Shown: positions 44,166-55,573, counted from the first letter of the stretch. The stretch: 64,000 bases of DNA from Flaveria trinervia (GCA_025506515.1 CM046457.1:1433001-1497000); one strand, 5' to 3'. Notes: generated from the letters alone by a model not told the origin. Program-made: numbers and translations.

Positions 44166-45045
44166 GGTATGGTAAACTTAGAATGGTTGAAACTTAAGAG
44201 GGAAGAAAGTTTAAGGGGGTTTATTGTTAATTTATAAACTTTAATATAAAAGTTTGGGCATAAAATAATAACAAGTTAAACTACAAGGGCCAAAATGTAA
44301 CTTAAAAGTTACAACCCAACCCCCCGCCCTCTTTTAAACCCGTGAATCCGGCGAGAGCTCCGGCCATCCTCCGGCCGAGCTCCGGCGGCTTCAAATTACC
44401 CGTTTTACTTCAAATCTTAACCCAAAACCGACCCAAATCGTTCCTTTTGCACGTTTCGAACTTAAATGCTTGATTTAATTGGGTTAAATCGTCTGTTATT
44501 ACTCGAATCATCGAGTAACCGAAACCATCAAACGCAAAGAACCGTTCGAACGTTTAAGGCTAATAATAATCGAATTAACTAAACCTAAACGAACGTGAAT
44601 CTGATACTAATCATTACAACTCTCAATTTCATCGGAATCAAATGCGAGCATAAGCATCGATCACCATCTCTTTCGCGAACCTGCAACTGCTCGAACATCA
44701 TTTTCAGAGCTTCAAAACTCAAAATCAACATAGGGCTTTTCATCATTTAACTTATTCGAAGCTTTCTGTGAAAGGAATTTGAGTTTCATCATCGATTGTA
44801 ACCTGAACGAATCGCAACACAGTCGCGGCTGTTCTTCGAGTGTTCATCATCAAACCGTGCGAAATTCGGGTAATTGAACATACATACATGCTCGATTTCT
44901 GTTGGGGAACAAAAGCCCTAACATTAATTCGATTAACAACTTTGATTGGGGGTCAATTTGAATCCAATCGAAATTAGGTTCTTGGATTTGGGAGTGTTCG
45001 GTCGATTAAAAATAAAACAAATTGGAACCGGGTTATACTGCGGCT

Positions 45046-45117
45046 GAGAGCCTTGGTTCACCGGTTCACACTCCACATTCCAACTTAGAGGTCCCGGGTT
45101 CGAACCCGGGCACCCTC
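45046..45117 (+). other. tRNA-like piece with pol III A and B boxes, SINE or tRNA relic
   Basis: TGGTTCACCGG at 45054-45064 matches the A-box pattern at 10 of 11 positions. GGTTCGAACCC at 45097-45107 is a B box, inside the palindrome CCCGGGTTCGAACCCGGG. Start-to-start spacing is 43 bases and a T-rich run (ATATTTTTTT) follows at about 45121. A normal 7-base T-loop does not form with a 5-bp stem, and no anticodon arm is convincing, so this is not annotated as a tRNA gene. A tRNA-derived SINE fragment is the best guess. Confidence 0.4.
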
Positions 45118-46434
45118 AACATATTTTTTTAGGCTTTTTCAGCCTTTAAAAGAAAGATTGAAAATTTTCTGAAAATTATAAAAAGTAGTTTTGTAAACTT
45201 TATAAATTTTTAAAGTTATTCTATCATTTTCTATAATTACCTTAACAATTTTCTTATAAAATAAAAATTTAACAATATTTTTCCTAGTTTAATCATGTAA
45301 AAATAAACTTTATATAATATTTTCTTTGAAATCATGTAATGATTATTTGGACACTAAACATTTTATATTTATAGATTAATCATGGCTACTATAGAAATTA
45401 TATATTTTATAAGTTAAATTTTACAAAATTGTTATAAAGGCTTTTATTTCTTTAAAATTCTTTACATGATATGTTCTTGGACTAAAATAAGATCTCACTA
45501 ACTAGCTTCATCTAAATATTAAAACCTCAAATACCAAATTGAAACCCTAGCCTCGTTTAACCATTAAATATATTATTAAATTGTAACCTTGTAAATATAT
45601 ATTTGTTTTAGGTGCATTGTGAAAGACTACGTTGAAACGTTGCTTATTATTATTCATATTAATCATCAAATATATATTATTTGATCATGTGAGTATTCTA
45701 TACCCCTTTTTTTTCTTATTTTCACACTTTGGGGTGAAACATGTTAACCTATACTATTGCACTTGTAAACTTATTGAGACTTGTAAACCTATGGCAATTC
45801 ATCTTGTAAAGTTGTGGTTAGTTGAACTTTCGTGGTTACCATGTTATGGCGTTATATGTACAAATCATTAACTATTGCTAGCCCAGCGAAGTCATAGATC
45901 TATGGGCAAGACAAGCCTGCTTTGGTTGATCCAAGTACACTTAGCTAATCGTATAATCTTGTAAACGTTTGAGACTGTAAAACTTTGTCGAGGTTTGATT
46001 GTTGCATTGTTCATAACATCCCTAATCACTTTATTCACTAACTTATGACTTGACTTGCCATCTTTTATATAACCTATGTACTTAAACCTATGAAATGCTC
46101 ACCAACATTATTATTGACCTCTTTATTTTTAACATGTTTCAGGAAACGCCCAAGTTTGATTCCTACACATGAAGCTTACACATCTAGGAATGGACCTAAA
46201 TAAAGTAGTGAATTAAAGACTTGTTATCTTTTATGTTATATTGTTTGTTTCTTTGAGACTTAAGCTTGTATTGATACAATTGAATTTCATTAATAATTTA
46301 TATTTGGGTTATTAATAGCGTTATGTGGCTGTGAACGATCTTAACTCTCACTCCTCGATGTTTCCGCCGTCAAGGTTGAGGTGTGACATTACACTTATAA
46401 CAACATTGTATTAACTCTTGAAATTACTCCAACA

Positions 46435-46450
46435 TACTCCCCCTTAATTC
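46435..46450 (-). other. Polypurine tract of copia A
   Basis: The plus strand reads TACTCCCCCTTAATTC next to the LTR end at 46434, giving GAATTAAGGGGGAG on the element strand. Confidence 0.75.
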
Positions 46451-47229
46451 CAAGAGTTACCTTGTAAATCCTGCACACCAAGAGCTGTTCTCATTTCATT
46501 AAACCTCGCCCTAGGCAAAGCCTTTGTAAGAATGTCAGCCTTCTGCATACTACCACTTACAAACTCAATTCGAATCTGATTATGCTCAATGTAGTCATGA
46601 ATAAAATGATACTTGATATCTATATGCTTTGATCTATCATGAAAAACTGGATTTTTCATAAGTGATATCGTTGACTTATTGTCTACCTTTAATACAACAG
46701 ATTCCTGACATTCACCTGTGATTTCCTCCAACAAACCCTACAGCCACAATGCTTGACAAGCAGCAGATGTGGCTGCCATGAACTCTGCTTCACAGCTAGA
46801 CAATGCCACAGTAGTTTGTTTTTGTGAATTCCAAGAAATAGGACTTCCATTGTAAAAGAACACATTACCAGAAGTACTCTTCCCATCACCATCACCTGTA
46901 GTGTAATTGCTATCACTGAACCCAATCAACTGCTCTCCTTCATTGCATCCATACTTAAGTCCAAAATGCAATGTTCCTTTAATATACCTCACAATATGCT
47001 TAATTGCCGTTAGATGTTCCTCCTTGGGATTCTGCATGAACCTGCTCATGTATCCAACCGGATACATAAGATCAGGCCTCGTCTGTGTCAAGTATCTCAA
47101 GGACCCAATTATCTTCCTATACTTGGTTGGATCAATCTCTTTTCCATCCTTCAGGCTTCCAAACCTCAACCCAGGTTCCATAGGGATTTTTGCCTCATTG
47201 CAATCCTCCAACCCAACAAACTTCACTAA
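46444..47229 (-). pseudogene. Copia A end of RT and RNase H
   Basis: The minus-strand reading gives RKIIGSLRYLTQTRPDLMY and MSRFMQNPKEEHLTA, then the RNase H part (GFSDSNYTTGDGDGKSTSG, ISWNSQKQTTVALSSCEAEF). After a frame change near 46738 it gives DNKSTISLMKNPVFHDRSKH and FVSGSMQKADILTKALPR, ending at 46444. This is standard copia RNase H. One stop falls near 46738 and one at about 47233. Confidence 0.9.
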
Positions 47230-47880
47230 CCTTTAAGCATACTTAGCCTGTTTAACACAAATACCATCCTCTCGTTGAGACACTTCAATACCCAAATAGT
47301 AACATAGCATTCCCAAGTCAGTCATTTCAAATTTCTGTTTCATTTCTAACTTGAAATCATCAACCTCTTTCACACTACTTTCGGCCACTATTAAATCATC
47401 GACATAGACTCCCACTATTAACAAGATCTTCCTTTGTTTCTCACATACACTGCAGCCTCTCTTTGGCACTTTCTAAACTTTAATTCCTTTAGAACTTCAT
47501 CCAGTCTCTTGTTCCATGCTCTTGGAGCTTGTTTTAGCCCATATAGAGCTTTTGTCAACTTATAAACTTTGTGTTCTACCCCTTTAACTTCATAACCTTA
47601 TGGCTGTACTACAAACACTTCCTCTTCTAGTTTCCCATGTAAGAATGTTGCCTTTACATCCAAATGGTACACCTTCCACCGCATCTTCACAGATAAAGCC
47701 AATATCAGTCTTACCGTTTCAATCCTAGCCACAGGAGCAAAGGTATATTCAAAATCTATACCTTGATGCTGCACATAACCCTTTGCAACAAGCCTAGCTT
47801 TGTGCTTGGTTACCTTCCTTTCTGCATCACGCTTCAGTTTAAAGACCCATTTCAACCAATAGGCTTTGCATGTGATGGAA
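47230..47880 (-). pseudogene. Copia A reverse transcriptase
   Basis: It contains KWVFKLKRDAERKVTKHKAR, LVAKGYVQHQGIDFEYTF, the VYHLDVKATFLHG block and, in another frame, GVYVDDLIVAESS with the catalytic YVDDL box (about 47410), followed by LGMLCYYLGIEV. A stop after FVVQP (47598) and a frameshift near 47470 break it. The first catalytic Asp (DVKATFLHG) and the YVDD pair are intact. Confidence 0.9.
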
Positions 47881-48056
47881 GTTCAACTAAATTCCATGTT
47901 TGGTTTCTTTCTATGGCTTTAATCTCTTCATCCATAGCCAACCTCTACACTTTAAATTTTGTTGCTTCTTGATACGTAATTGGTTCTCCCTCCTGGGCTA
48001 ATAACAGCTCTATACCCTCATTTTCTTCCACACCATTCATTCTAGATCTCATCCTT

Positions 48057-48797
48057 TCATCTAGTACAAAGTCTAAATTTTGAAGGTATCACTGGTGTTC
48101 TTCCTGACCTTCTCACACTAGTTTGATCCTGATCATTCTGCCTAGCAGCCTCAACAGTATCACCTAAGTCACTTGATTCATGAACTGTATCCTGTTCTGA
48201 ACCATCATCTAAGACATCATCTACTACGACATCATGACTATCATCTTCTTCTCTAGAAGAATGTGATATGTCCCCTTGTACATGAAAGCCATGAGGTATT
48301 TGATCTTCTTGACCCTCTGCTTTTAGGAACTTCAACCAGTTCCACTTTCTTTCCTCCTCAAAATGCACATCCCTACTGACTACCACTCTATTGTTATCAA
48401 CATCAAACATCCTATGCGCTTTAGATCCCTGTTCCACTCCCATATATACCATAGATTGGCTTCTATCAGCAAGTTTCTTAAGATGTGGTTGCAAGACTTT
48501 TACATGACCTACACAACCAAAGGTTCTCAGGTGATGCAAACTGGGTTTTCTCCCTTTCAGTCTTTTATAGGGAGTAGTGTTATGTAGTGCTTTTGTAGGG
48601 ATCCTATTCAGTATATACACCGAATGTCATACTGCTTCTGCCCACAAAACTTGTGGGACTTCCATGGCTTTCAGCAGACTTCTTGTCATGTTTAAGACTA
48701 ATCTGTTCCTCCTCTCCACAATCCCATTGTGTTGGGGAGTGTAAGGGGAAGTGAGATGTCTTAAAATTCCTTCATCCTCATAAAACTTATTAAATTC
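48057..48797 (-). pseudogene. Copia A integrase C-terminal half
   Basis: After the TAA at 48798 the frame continues through the DEGILRHLTSP and HNGIVERRN regions, which carry the catalytic Glu. Another stop near 48620 precedes YILNRIPTKAL, GRKPSLHHLRTFGC and an acidic tail ending at 48057. The acidic tail (SREEDDSHDVVVDDVLDD) is typical of the variable link between integrase and RT. Confidence 0.85.
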
Positions 48798-50651
48798 TTA
48801 TGAGGTGAACTCTCCACCTTTATCAGATCTTAAGGCCTTAATTTTCGATCCTGTCTCATTTTCTATGCCTTTTTTAAAAGCCTTGAAGGTGTCAAAGGCT
48901 TGGTCCTTTGTTTTCAACATGAACACCCACATGAATCTAGTACAGTCATCCACAATTAACATGAAATACTTGTTTCTTGCTAATGTGTTGGGTGGTATAG
49001 GACCACATAAATCCATGCAAGTCAGTTCTAGAGGCTTCCCCGACCTATGTGGTGTATGTGTGGGAAAAGGTGACCGAAATTGCTTACCAACTAGACAGGC
49101 TGTGCAGACTTGCAGTGGCTTCTTTATCATGGGAATCCCTCTAACCAGCCCCTTTGTTGTCATCTCCCTTAGTGCATCAAAGTTTAAGTGGCCCAACCTT
49201 CCATGCCACATCCACGCCGGATCTCGTGCCTGACTGAGAAAGCAGGCTGCACTAGTTGTTCTTAGTGGTACTTTATAAAGCCGGTTACTTGATCTTTTTA
49301 CTTGAAGTAGTAGTTTCCCATCCTTCTCGTACAACCATAACAGATCTCCTTTCATCTTTACTTCACATCCCCCCTCAGTCGCTTGTCCTAAACTGATTAT
49401 GTTGTTTTTCAACATGGGGATGTAGTAAACATCGGACAACACTCGATGTTCACCATTCTTGCAATTCAGGACCACTGACCCTCTTCCCTCTATCACAACT
49501 GTTGGGCCATCCCTAAATCTGATGTTGCCACCCACATCTGTATCCAGCATAGAGAAAACAGTCTTATTGCTTGTCATATGGTTCGAAGCCCTGTTGTCAA
49601 GGTACCAAGTATCTTGATCACTTAAATCTGCTTCAAATTTTGAGGGGTCGAGTCTTGACTCGTTCAAGAATACCACTTCCTTTGGGTTGTTCTCATCTCT
49701 TGTCATCAGCAATGCCGGCCCGTCATCAACGGTTTGGGTCAAATTTGATTCGGCTTCTTTACTCTTTTGTGTCGTGCACTCCGAGGCATAAGGACCATAC
49801 TCGTTGCATTTGAAGCATTTGATCCGAGACTTGTCTCTCAGCTGACGATCTCTTACAGACTTCGACCTTGGGTTAGTTGACTCCCAATCGATTCCTTTTT
49901 CTTTGGGAAGGTCTCCATTCTTGATGGACCGAGCGGGTCGGTTGTTCTTGGTTCTAGACTTGCTTCTTTGATCAGTACTTCTCTGCTTGGCTGACCACTC
50001 AGAGTATGTGAGTAACACCTGATCTTCTCTTCCCTGAGTATGTTTATTCTTCATACTGGTTCGCTCCTCGAACGCTTTCAATCGCCCAATTGCTTCTTGC
50101 AATTTCAGGGTGTCCAAGTCCACGAATTGCTCAATTGACGCTACAATTTGAATAAATCGTTCTGGCACAACATCGAGCAATTTTCGTACTAAGGCAGCCT
50201 CCGCAAGTGGTTCCCCAAGTTGACTCGCCTTTGTAGAGATTGCAATGATTCGACCCACAATGCCGTCGATGGTCTCTCCATCTTTCATCTTGAGGTTCTC
50301 GAACTCAGTTCTAAGCGTCTGCAATCTGGCTTTCTTGAATCTGTTTTCCCCTACGAAGCGTGTTTTTAGGGAATTCCAAATGTCTTTGGCTGAAGTTAGA
50401 CTTGCTACCTGAAGAACTAGGTCTTCCGGCATGGCTTGGAACAAGTATGCTATTGCGGTATTGTTCTTCTTCGCATCTGGAGTGACGCCTTCTAGGGGTT
50501 CGATTACTTCCCACAACCTGTGAACATTGAAGATTACCTTCAATCTCACGGCCCAAATCGAGTAATTTGTGGCTGTGAGCATAGGGCACTGAAGAGGAAT
50601 TGTAACAGGGTCACGTACTATTACGATCTGTTGACCCGTAGGTGCTGCCAT
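48798..50651 (-). CDS. Copia A Gag-protease-integrase N-terminal ORF (617 codons)
   Basis: An open frame starts at ATG 50651. Order: gag UBN2-type domain (residues about 30-200, with TATNYSIWAVRLKV and KARLQTLRTEFENLKMKDG), zinc knuckle CFKCNEYGPYASEC (about 280), protease (WYLDNRASNHMTSN, about 350), pre-integrase HHCC box (MWHGRLGHLNF...CTACLVGKQF) and the start of the integrase core with CMDLCGP and LRSDKGGEFTS. The knuckle His is Pro, and the protease Asp-Asn-Gly is Asp-Asn-Arg, so RNA packaging and processing are expected to fail although the frame is long. It ends in TAA inside the integrase. Confidence 0.88.
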   Translation of the reverse strand: MAAPTGQQIVIVRDPVTIPLQCPMLTATNYSIWAVRLKVIFNVHRLWEVIEPLEGVTPDAKKNNTAIAYLFQAMPEDLVLQVASLTSAKDIWNSLKTRFVGENRFKKARLQTLRTEFENLKMKDGETIDGIVGRIIAISTKASQLGEPLAEAALVRKLLDVVPERFIQIVASIEQFVDLDTLKLQEAIGRLKAFEERTSMKNKHTQGREDQVLLTYSEWSAKQRSTDQRSKSRTKNNRPARSIKNGDLPKEKGIDWESTNPRSKSVRDRQLRDKSRIKCFKCNEYGPYASECTTQKSKEAESNLTQTVDDGPALLMTRDENNPKEVVFLNESRLDPSKFEADLSDQDTWYLDNRASNHMTSNKTVFSMLDTDVGGNIRFRDGPTVVIEGRGSVVLNCKNGEHRVLSDVYYIPMLKNNIISLGQATEGGCEVKMKGDLLWLYEKDGKLLLQVKRSSNRLYKVPLRTTSAACFLSQARDPAWMWHGRLGHLNFDALREMTTKGLVRGIPMIKKPLQVCTACLVGKQFRSPFPTHTPHRSGKPLELTCMDLCGPIPPNTLARNKYFMLIVDDCTRFMWVFMLKTKDQAFDTFKAFKKGIENETGSKIKALRSDKGGEFTS

Positions 50652-50788
50652 CGTTTCCTTCTTTCGCCGGTGATACTTCTTCCCTACCTTTGTATCGAGA
50701 TCCAGTCCTTCGGATCTTGATCAGAGACCGATTGTCCTCATGATTCAGTCCTTCGAATCAGGGGTTCGAGCTCTTCTTCAACACCAGA

Positions 50789-50800
50789 GCTCTGATACCA
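50789..50800 (-). other. Primer-binding site of copia A
   Basis: The element strand reads TGGTATCAGAGC, complementary to initiator-Met tRNA, two bases inside the LTR start at 50803. Confidence 0.9.
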
Positions 50801-50802
50801 CT

Positions 50803-51064
50803 TGTAGAACTTAGGTAATAAGAAAGTGAAGAAAAACTCTTATTCAATATTGAAGAAGAAATTACAAGTACACGAATGGAGAAGATAATGTAAAACATAT
50901 ATCTATCTCACACTTTATCTAATCTCAATCAGTTAACAACTAACCGTTGTTAGTAACTAACACATACTAAGAAATACACAATAAAACCCTAAACTTTCAT
51001 AACTATCAAGATTGGTCCTTACACTTATAACAATATTGTATTAACTCTTGAAATTACTCCAACA
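50803..51064 (-). repeat. 5' LTR of copia A (262 bp)
   Basis: It runs from TGTAGAACTTAGG to ACTCCAACA. It is intact and almost identical to the left LTR once the nested solo LTR is removed. It is flanked by TAGTC at 51065. Confidence 0.93.
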
Positions 51065-51539
51065 TAGTCAACCAAAGAAATACACAGACCATCTAATTTT
51101 ATGCCTACAGAACCTGTGAACATTTTATAAGATGGCAACTGCACTAAAATACAAACATATATATACAAAATCACAAAAATAAAATTCAAGTCTTTCTTTG
51201 TTTTAAGCAAATTCCAAGGTGTCCGCACACAACAAATTAAAACTGAACTGAATATTTCGGAGCTATAGACATAAAAACAGTGAAACAGTGTTGGTTGTAT
51301 CACTGCATGTGTCTCTTTCATTACGCTCATATAAACCAATGAAGTTTGATTCTCTCCAGTCTGTTTTTCATAACGTCAAACACGATAACTATGAACGACT
51401 TGGCCATTCAACAAGCACAAGTGAGAAGAATATATGAGGGTGATTCAAAGGGTATGTACGGATGTCAAATAATCTGTCACGTCGATTAGTAGCTATATTT
51501 ACGCTTAACGAACAAGTTAAGTAACTAATAACGGTGGGG
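51065..51539 (+). promoter_or_regulatory. Upstream region of WAK-like D
   Basis: It matches the upstream module of B: CAACCAAAGAAATACAC, AAGATGGCAACTGCACT, CAAACATATATATACAAAA as TATA candidate (about 51155-51173), and TTCCAAGGTGTCCGC. Copia A is inserted immediately upstream, so anything upstream of 51065 that regulated D has been separated by 7.4 kb. Confidence 0.55.
51391..51489 (+). other. Short upstream ORF before WAK-like D
   Basis: ATG at 51391 opens a 32-codon frame (MNDLAIQQAQVRRIYEGDSK...) ending in TAG at 51487-51489, about 50 bases upstream of the D start codon. The 99-base frame length and stop are kept in B (29751-29849), where the start is GTG. If transcribed as part of the leader it could act as an upstream ORF. 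Confidence 0.35.
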
Positions 51540-52947
51540 ATGCTGCTTAAACTGCTTCAGATTTTCAAAATATCGATATTGATACTGATATTGATACTAT
51601 CAAGAACAAAAGCAGCATCCGAAGTAGCTCTATCCCTTCCTGGCGGCCTAGATAAATGTGGGAATACGACGATCCCATATCCATTTGGGATACGAAAGGG
51701 CTGCTACTTGAGCAAAACCTACCCGGTTAACTGTAAAACCTTACGAGTCACGAACACCAATTTCAATGTCTTTAACATATCAGTAGGTGGTCTTATGTAT
51801 GGCTTCTTGCCAATGGCCCATCATTGTTACAACAGCACTCGCAGTCTTAGCCGCTATGAACCCAAAATAAGGTTGTCCAGGTTCAAAATATCAAGCACAT
51901 TGAACCTCCTTACTACAGTTGGGTGTGGCACTAGAGCCGATCTCATACCATGACATAACCGGATGTATATCAAGGGCCAATTGCAAAAAGTTTGCAATTG
52001 GTTCATGTTTTGGCCGTGGTTGCATGCAAGTACCCCTTCCTTATATGCTCACGGAATTTCGTATCCATGCACAAAGAGCCACAAGGCGGGTAGGAAATTG
52101 GAGCTTCAGTAACTGCACATATGGATTTCTTGTTCAGAAAGATCAATACACATTTCAAGAAACAGATATTTATAACATGCAGAATAGGTCTTTCCTAGTG
52201 GCCCTTGAATGGACGGTTGGAAACACAAGTTGTGAAGAAGCAAAGAAGGACAAAACAAGTTATATTTGCAAAGAAAATAGTAATTGTGTGGACTCTTCTG
52301 GAAGAATTGAGCATGGTCACCCGGGATATACATGTCGTTGTGCTCAAGGTTACAACGGAAACCCATACCTCCCAAATGGTTGTCAAGGCAAGCATTGTTT
52401 ATGTTCAGTTAAATAACATTATCAAAAGATTTTAGTAAACGTTCGCAATATTAAAGCTAGTTAATTATGATGTTTCTTCAGATATCAATAAGTGTGAAGA
52501 TCCAAGAATATGCATATATGGTTGTATTAACACGAACGGAAGCTACATTTGTACATGCCCTTTCAGGATGCATGGTGATGGTAAGTCGACAGGAACTGGA
52601 TGTTTAGAGGTTGAAGCAGCAGCTAAGTCAAATGGCAATTCCTTGCATGTCGGTCAGTAATTTACACTCATTTTTCGAAAGACTTTATCTTGATTAGTAG
52701 TGATAGCTTTGTCTGATGGTATGTAAGGACGTAAGGGCTCAAAGTAGCTGGTTCTTAGAAAAGTCAGAGATCTATGTCAAATGTAAAAGTCAAATTTACA
52801 CAAAACATGACTAATAATCAGACGGGTTTGACCACGCTCAGCTAAGATAGTTAGATGGGGTCACATAGTCCATACAAGTAGCCCAGAATGCACCAATTGA
52901 AACAAGAAAAACAAACAGAAAACACAAAAAACAGATGAAGCAGAGAC

Positions 52948-53263
52948 TGTTGAAAAGATTAATCAAGATAATTCAATATAATTTAGGAGTAAAACTATGT
53001 CAAATGTAAAAGTCAGATGATGTCAGGTAGAAGGTAGTTATATGGTGCCAAAAACAGAAAGGACACAACAGTTGGTTTATAACCGTTTGTTGCGCTATAA
53101 GTAGGGATTTATCTGCACATTTATATACAAGAATACAGTGTATGTTTGTGTCTTTTTTTCATTTCACTGTTTCATTTGTTCGATAGTTTTCTGCACAATC
53201 ATGTGCATGTTCTTTCGGTCAATCCATCAAGGAACCTAATAAGATAAACGATCCTGGGCAACA
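52948..53263 (+). mobile_element. Small solo LTR in intron 2 of WAK-like D
   Basis: It starts TGTTGAAAAGATT and ends CCTGGGCAACA, flanked by GAGAC and GAGGC (4 of 5). The corresponding intron of B and C reads GATGAAGCAGA without the insert. The size (316 bp) and ends suit a copia LTR. A CTATAAGTAGGG TATA-like element lies near 53093. Confidence 0.75.
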
Positions 53264-53541
53264 GAGGCAGTGCTGATGATCAAACAACAATCAACAATTT
53301 TATTAAACAAAGAACTGAATGATCAACATGCTTGATGGCCATGTGACCCACATAAATAGCCAACAAACCATTAGTTCCTAAATTCACTCAAACCCAAACC
53401 TATAATAGTATAATTACCTTTAACTTACAAGATAAACATAAAATAAATAAACTGCAACTAACTAGGATAAACATGCTAATTGTATTATTATTATTCAAAC
53501 TTCTATCTTCCCATGTGAATTACAAAGATTAAGTCCAACAT

Positions 53542-53884
53542 TGTTGGGTTAATCTTAACAGGTCAACGGGTACGGGTCATGGAGCCTAATTCATGGGTAT
53601 CTGTTTGGATGGGTCAACGGGTCAGAAGTAGAAAAAGTCCTTTTGGCATGTGGGTTTATTGAGTCTTTGTTTAGTCCAGGTTTTCCATATTAGTTGCAGG
53701 TTCTTAGGAAGTTTAGTTGTTGGCCTTTTCAATTCTCATGTGTCATGTAACTGGCTATTTAAAGAGCCTAATAGCATGTTGGATAGATAGAGGTTTTCTG
53801 AAGCAGTAAACAATCCTCCACATTATTAATATTATTCTTTCTTTTGTGAGTTTGTAAGTGGATGTTTTGGGAACTGAATCAACA
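53542..53884 (+). mobile_element. Second small solo LTR in intron 2 of WAK-like D
   Basis: It starts TGTTGGGTTAATC and ends GAACTGAATCAACA, flanked by AACAT and AAGAT (4 of 5). It interrupts the phrase GTCCAACA(C/T)TCTTTGCTATTTTCC that is continuous in B (about 31560). GGCTATTTAAAGAGCC near 53752 is a TATA candidate. Confidence 0.75.
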
Positions 53885-55086
53885 AAGATTCCCTGCTATT
53901 CTCCTTGTTAATAATGTAATCACACTGTTAAAAAGAACATTGGTATTCACTGTTGAATTTTTACTAACAAAAGCTCTATGGATTGGCAGCCATCTATACA
54001 AGCCTTGCAGCTTCAGTTGTTTTAACACTTATCTTACACTGGGGACTCAAACAAAGGAGGACAATCATGCGTAGAGAAATGTTCTTCAAGAAAAATGGTG
54101 GCTTAATTTTGCAGGAAATTCTATTTGAATCTAAACAACCCTCTCACATGGCTATAATTTTTGCAGCAAGAGTTCTTGAAAAAGCAACTAACAAATTTCA
54201 AAAAACCATGTCATAGGTCAAGGAGGCTATGGTACAATTTATAAAGGTAAATTAGAAGACGTTACAATGGTTGCCATTAAAAAATCTAAGTCTATTGACA
54301 AGAACCAGATCAAGCAGTTTATCAATGAGGTGATCATGCTATCAGAAATTAGCCACTCAAATATTGTTAGACTCTTGGGTTGTTGCCTAGAGACAGAGAC
54401 TCCTCTTCTAGTTTGTGAGTTTGTAACAAACAAGACAGTCTTCACCACCTACATGAAAAAGACTATGCATCTTCCATGACATTTGAAAGGCGATTGAACA
54501 TAGCCACACAGACTGCAGAAGCCCTTGCTCATATACACTCCACCACACAAATCATTCATAGAGATATTAAATCATCAAATATACTTTTGACCGATGACTA
54601 CACTGTTAAAGTTCTGATTTCGGGATCTCAAGGTTCATTCCTCTGGATCAGATTCACATACAAACATTGGTGCATGGGACTCTTGGGTACATAGATTCTG
54701 AGTACTTTCGATCAGGAATTTTAAGAGAGAAGAATGATGTGTATAGTTTTGGCATGGTTCTTCTAGATTTGATCACAGGTAGAAAGGTCTTTTCATATGA
54801 AGGAACTGAAAGTGAGTTGGGTTTAGCGATGTTTTTTGTTTCATCACTAAAAAGGGGTTGCTTGATTCACATTCTTGACGATCAAGTGAAGAAATATGGG
54901 TTTAGTTACCATATTAATAATATTTCCAAGCTTGCAAAAGACTGTATTGAGCTAGAGGGGAAGAAAAGGCCTAGTATGGAGGTGGTGAAAGAGGAGCTTG
55001 TAAGACTCAGACAATCTTTCATAAAGTGCTCTCATGGTGAACCTTGGTCATCAAATCTTGTTTGATTAGGTAAAGACTAAGCTCGT

Positions 55087-55573
55087 TGATACGAACCCAC
55101 TGTTGGGTCAGGGTCAATCTGGGTCAGATCCGACCCATTCGTTTCTTAATGGAGGGTTGTTGGATGGAGGGAAATATATGAATTATGGAAGTGTAGGGGA
55201 GTGATCCATGATTTCAGGAGAAGACCAGTCCCTATACTCTTTTGATCTTAGTTTAAATATTAGGTTTCCCGCAATTTATCTTTAGTCTTGTTTTCGGTAC
55301 TTTTATTAAGTTTAATTTCTTGTGATCGGAGATCGATCAACCCATTTCGAACTAGGTCACTTTGTATGTTCTTTCCTGTTTAATTCAAGCTGACTGTTTT
55401 GTGTTCCATCACTAAAACTTTGTATTTGATTTGTATTATTGTTGATAATTATCTTTTGTACTTATGTATTTAACTAGGAGATATCCCTAAAAAGGGATTT
55501 ATTTAGGACTTTCTACTCTATATATTCCGGTTTATTGTTTATGAGAAGATCATCAATTCATTGAAGAATTACA
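55087..55573 (+). mobile_element. Probable solo LTR just downstream of WAK-like D
   Basis: The stretch TGATACGAACCC to GAAGAATTACA is absent from the otherwise matching downstream flank of B (GACTAAGCTTGTG at 32772 and TATCTTTG at about 32800). It contains CTCTATATATTCCGG near 55515 and has TG...CA ends. No target duplication is evident, perhaps because a few bases were lost. Confidence 0.6.

Larger units (their letters stand above)
43919..46388 (+). mobile_element. Solo LTR (2470 bp) nested in the left LTR of copia A
   Basis: It begins TGTAACATCTTG and ends GAGGTGTGACA, with TTACA directly on both sides (43914-43918 and 46389-46393). The undisturbed site is seen in the right copia LTR (GGTCCTTACACTTATAAC, about 51013-51030). 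There is no internal coding region. The interior has an AT-trinucleotide microsatellite at 44098-44165, a CpG-rich part at 44330-44400 with GCTCCGGC words, and a tRNA-like piece at 45046-45117. It must be younger than copia A. Confidence 0.93.
43699..51064 (-). mobile_element. Ty1/copia retrotransposon A with a nested solo LTR
   Basis: The element is flanked by TAGTC on both sides (43694-43698 and 51065-51069). The right LTR is 50803-51064 and the left LTR is 43699-43918 plus 46389-46434. They differ at only a handful of positions, so the insertion is young. A tRNA-iMet primer site, polypurine tract and GAG-PR-INT-RT-RH order are visible on the minus strand. The solo LTR 43919-46388 lies in the left LTR. 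Protease, zinc knuckle and several stops show it is inactive. It sits about 470 bases upstream of the WAK-like D start codon, with transcription pointing away from D. Confidence 0.95.
51540..55065 (+). pseudogene. WAK-like pseudogene D
   Basis: Exons correspond to 51540-52387, 52482-52652 and 53990-55065. Exon 1 has a 14-base deletion at about 51947, where B has the codons for MDLNGN, and this shifts the frame. The first Cys of the wall-binding domain is replaced (LPGGLDKCGN). The intron-1 donor is GC instead of GT. The calcium-EGF start is DINKC instead of DINEC. Exon 3 has three separate one-base deletions (about 54209, 54437 and 54611); together they bring the frame back, so the C-terminal 130 codons are again in the original frame. 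Intron 2 contains two solo LTRs. It keeps HRDIKSSN but the DFG box is destroyed by the third deletion. Confidence 0.92.

Noticed and set aside
45046..45117. Complete tRNA gene
   Set aside because: The T-arm does not fold with a normal 7-base loop, no convincing acceptor or anticodon arm was found, and the piece sits inside an LTR.
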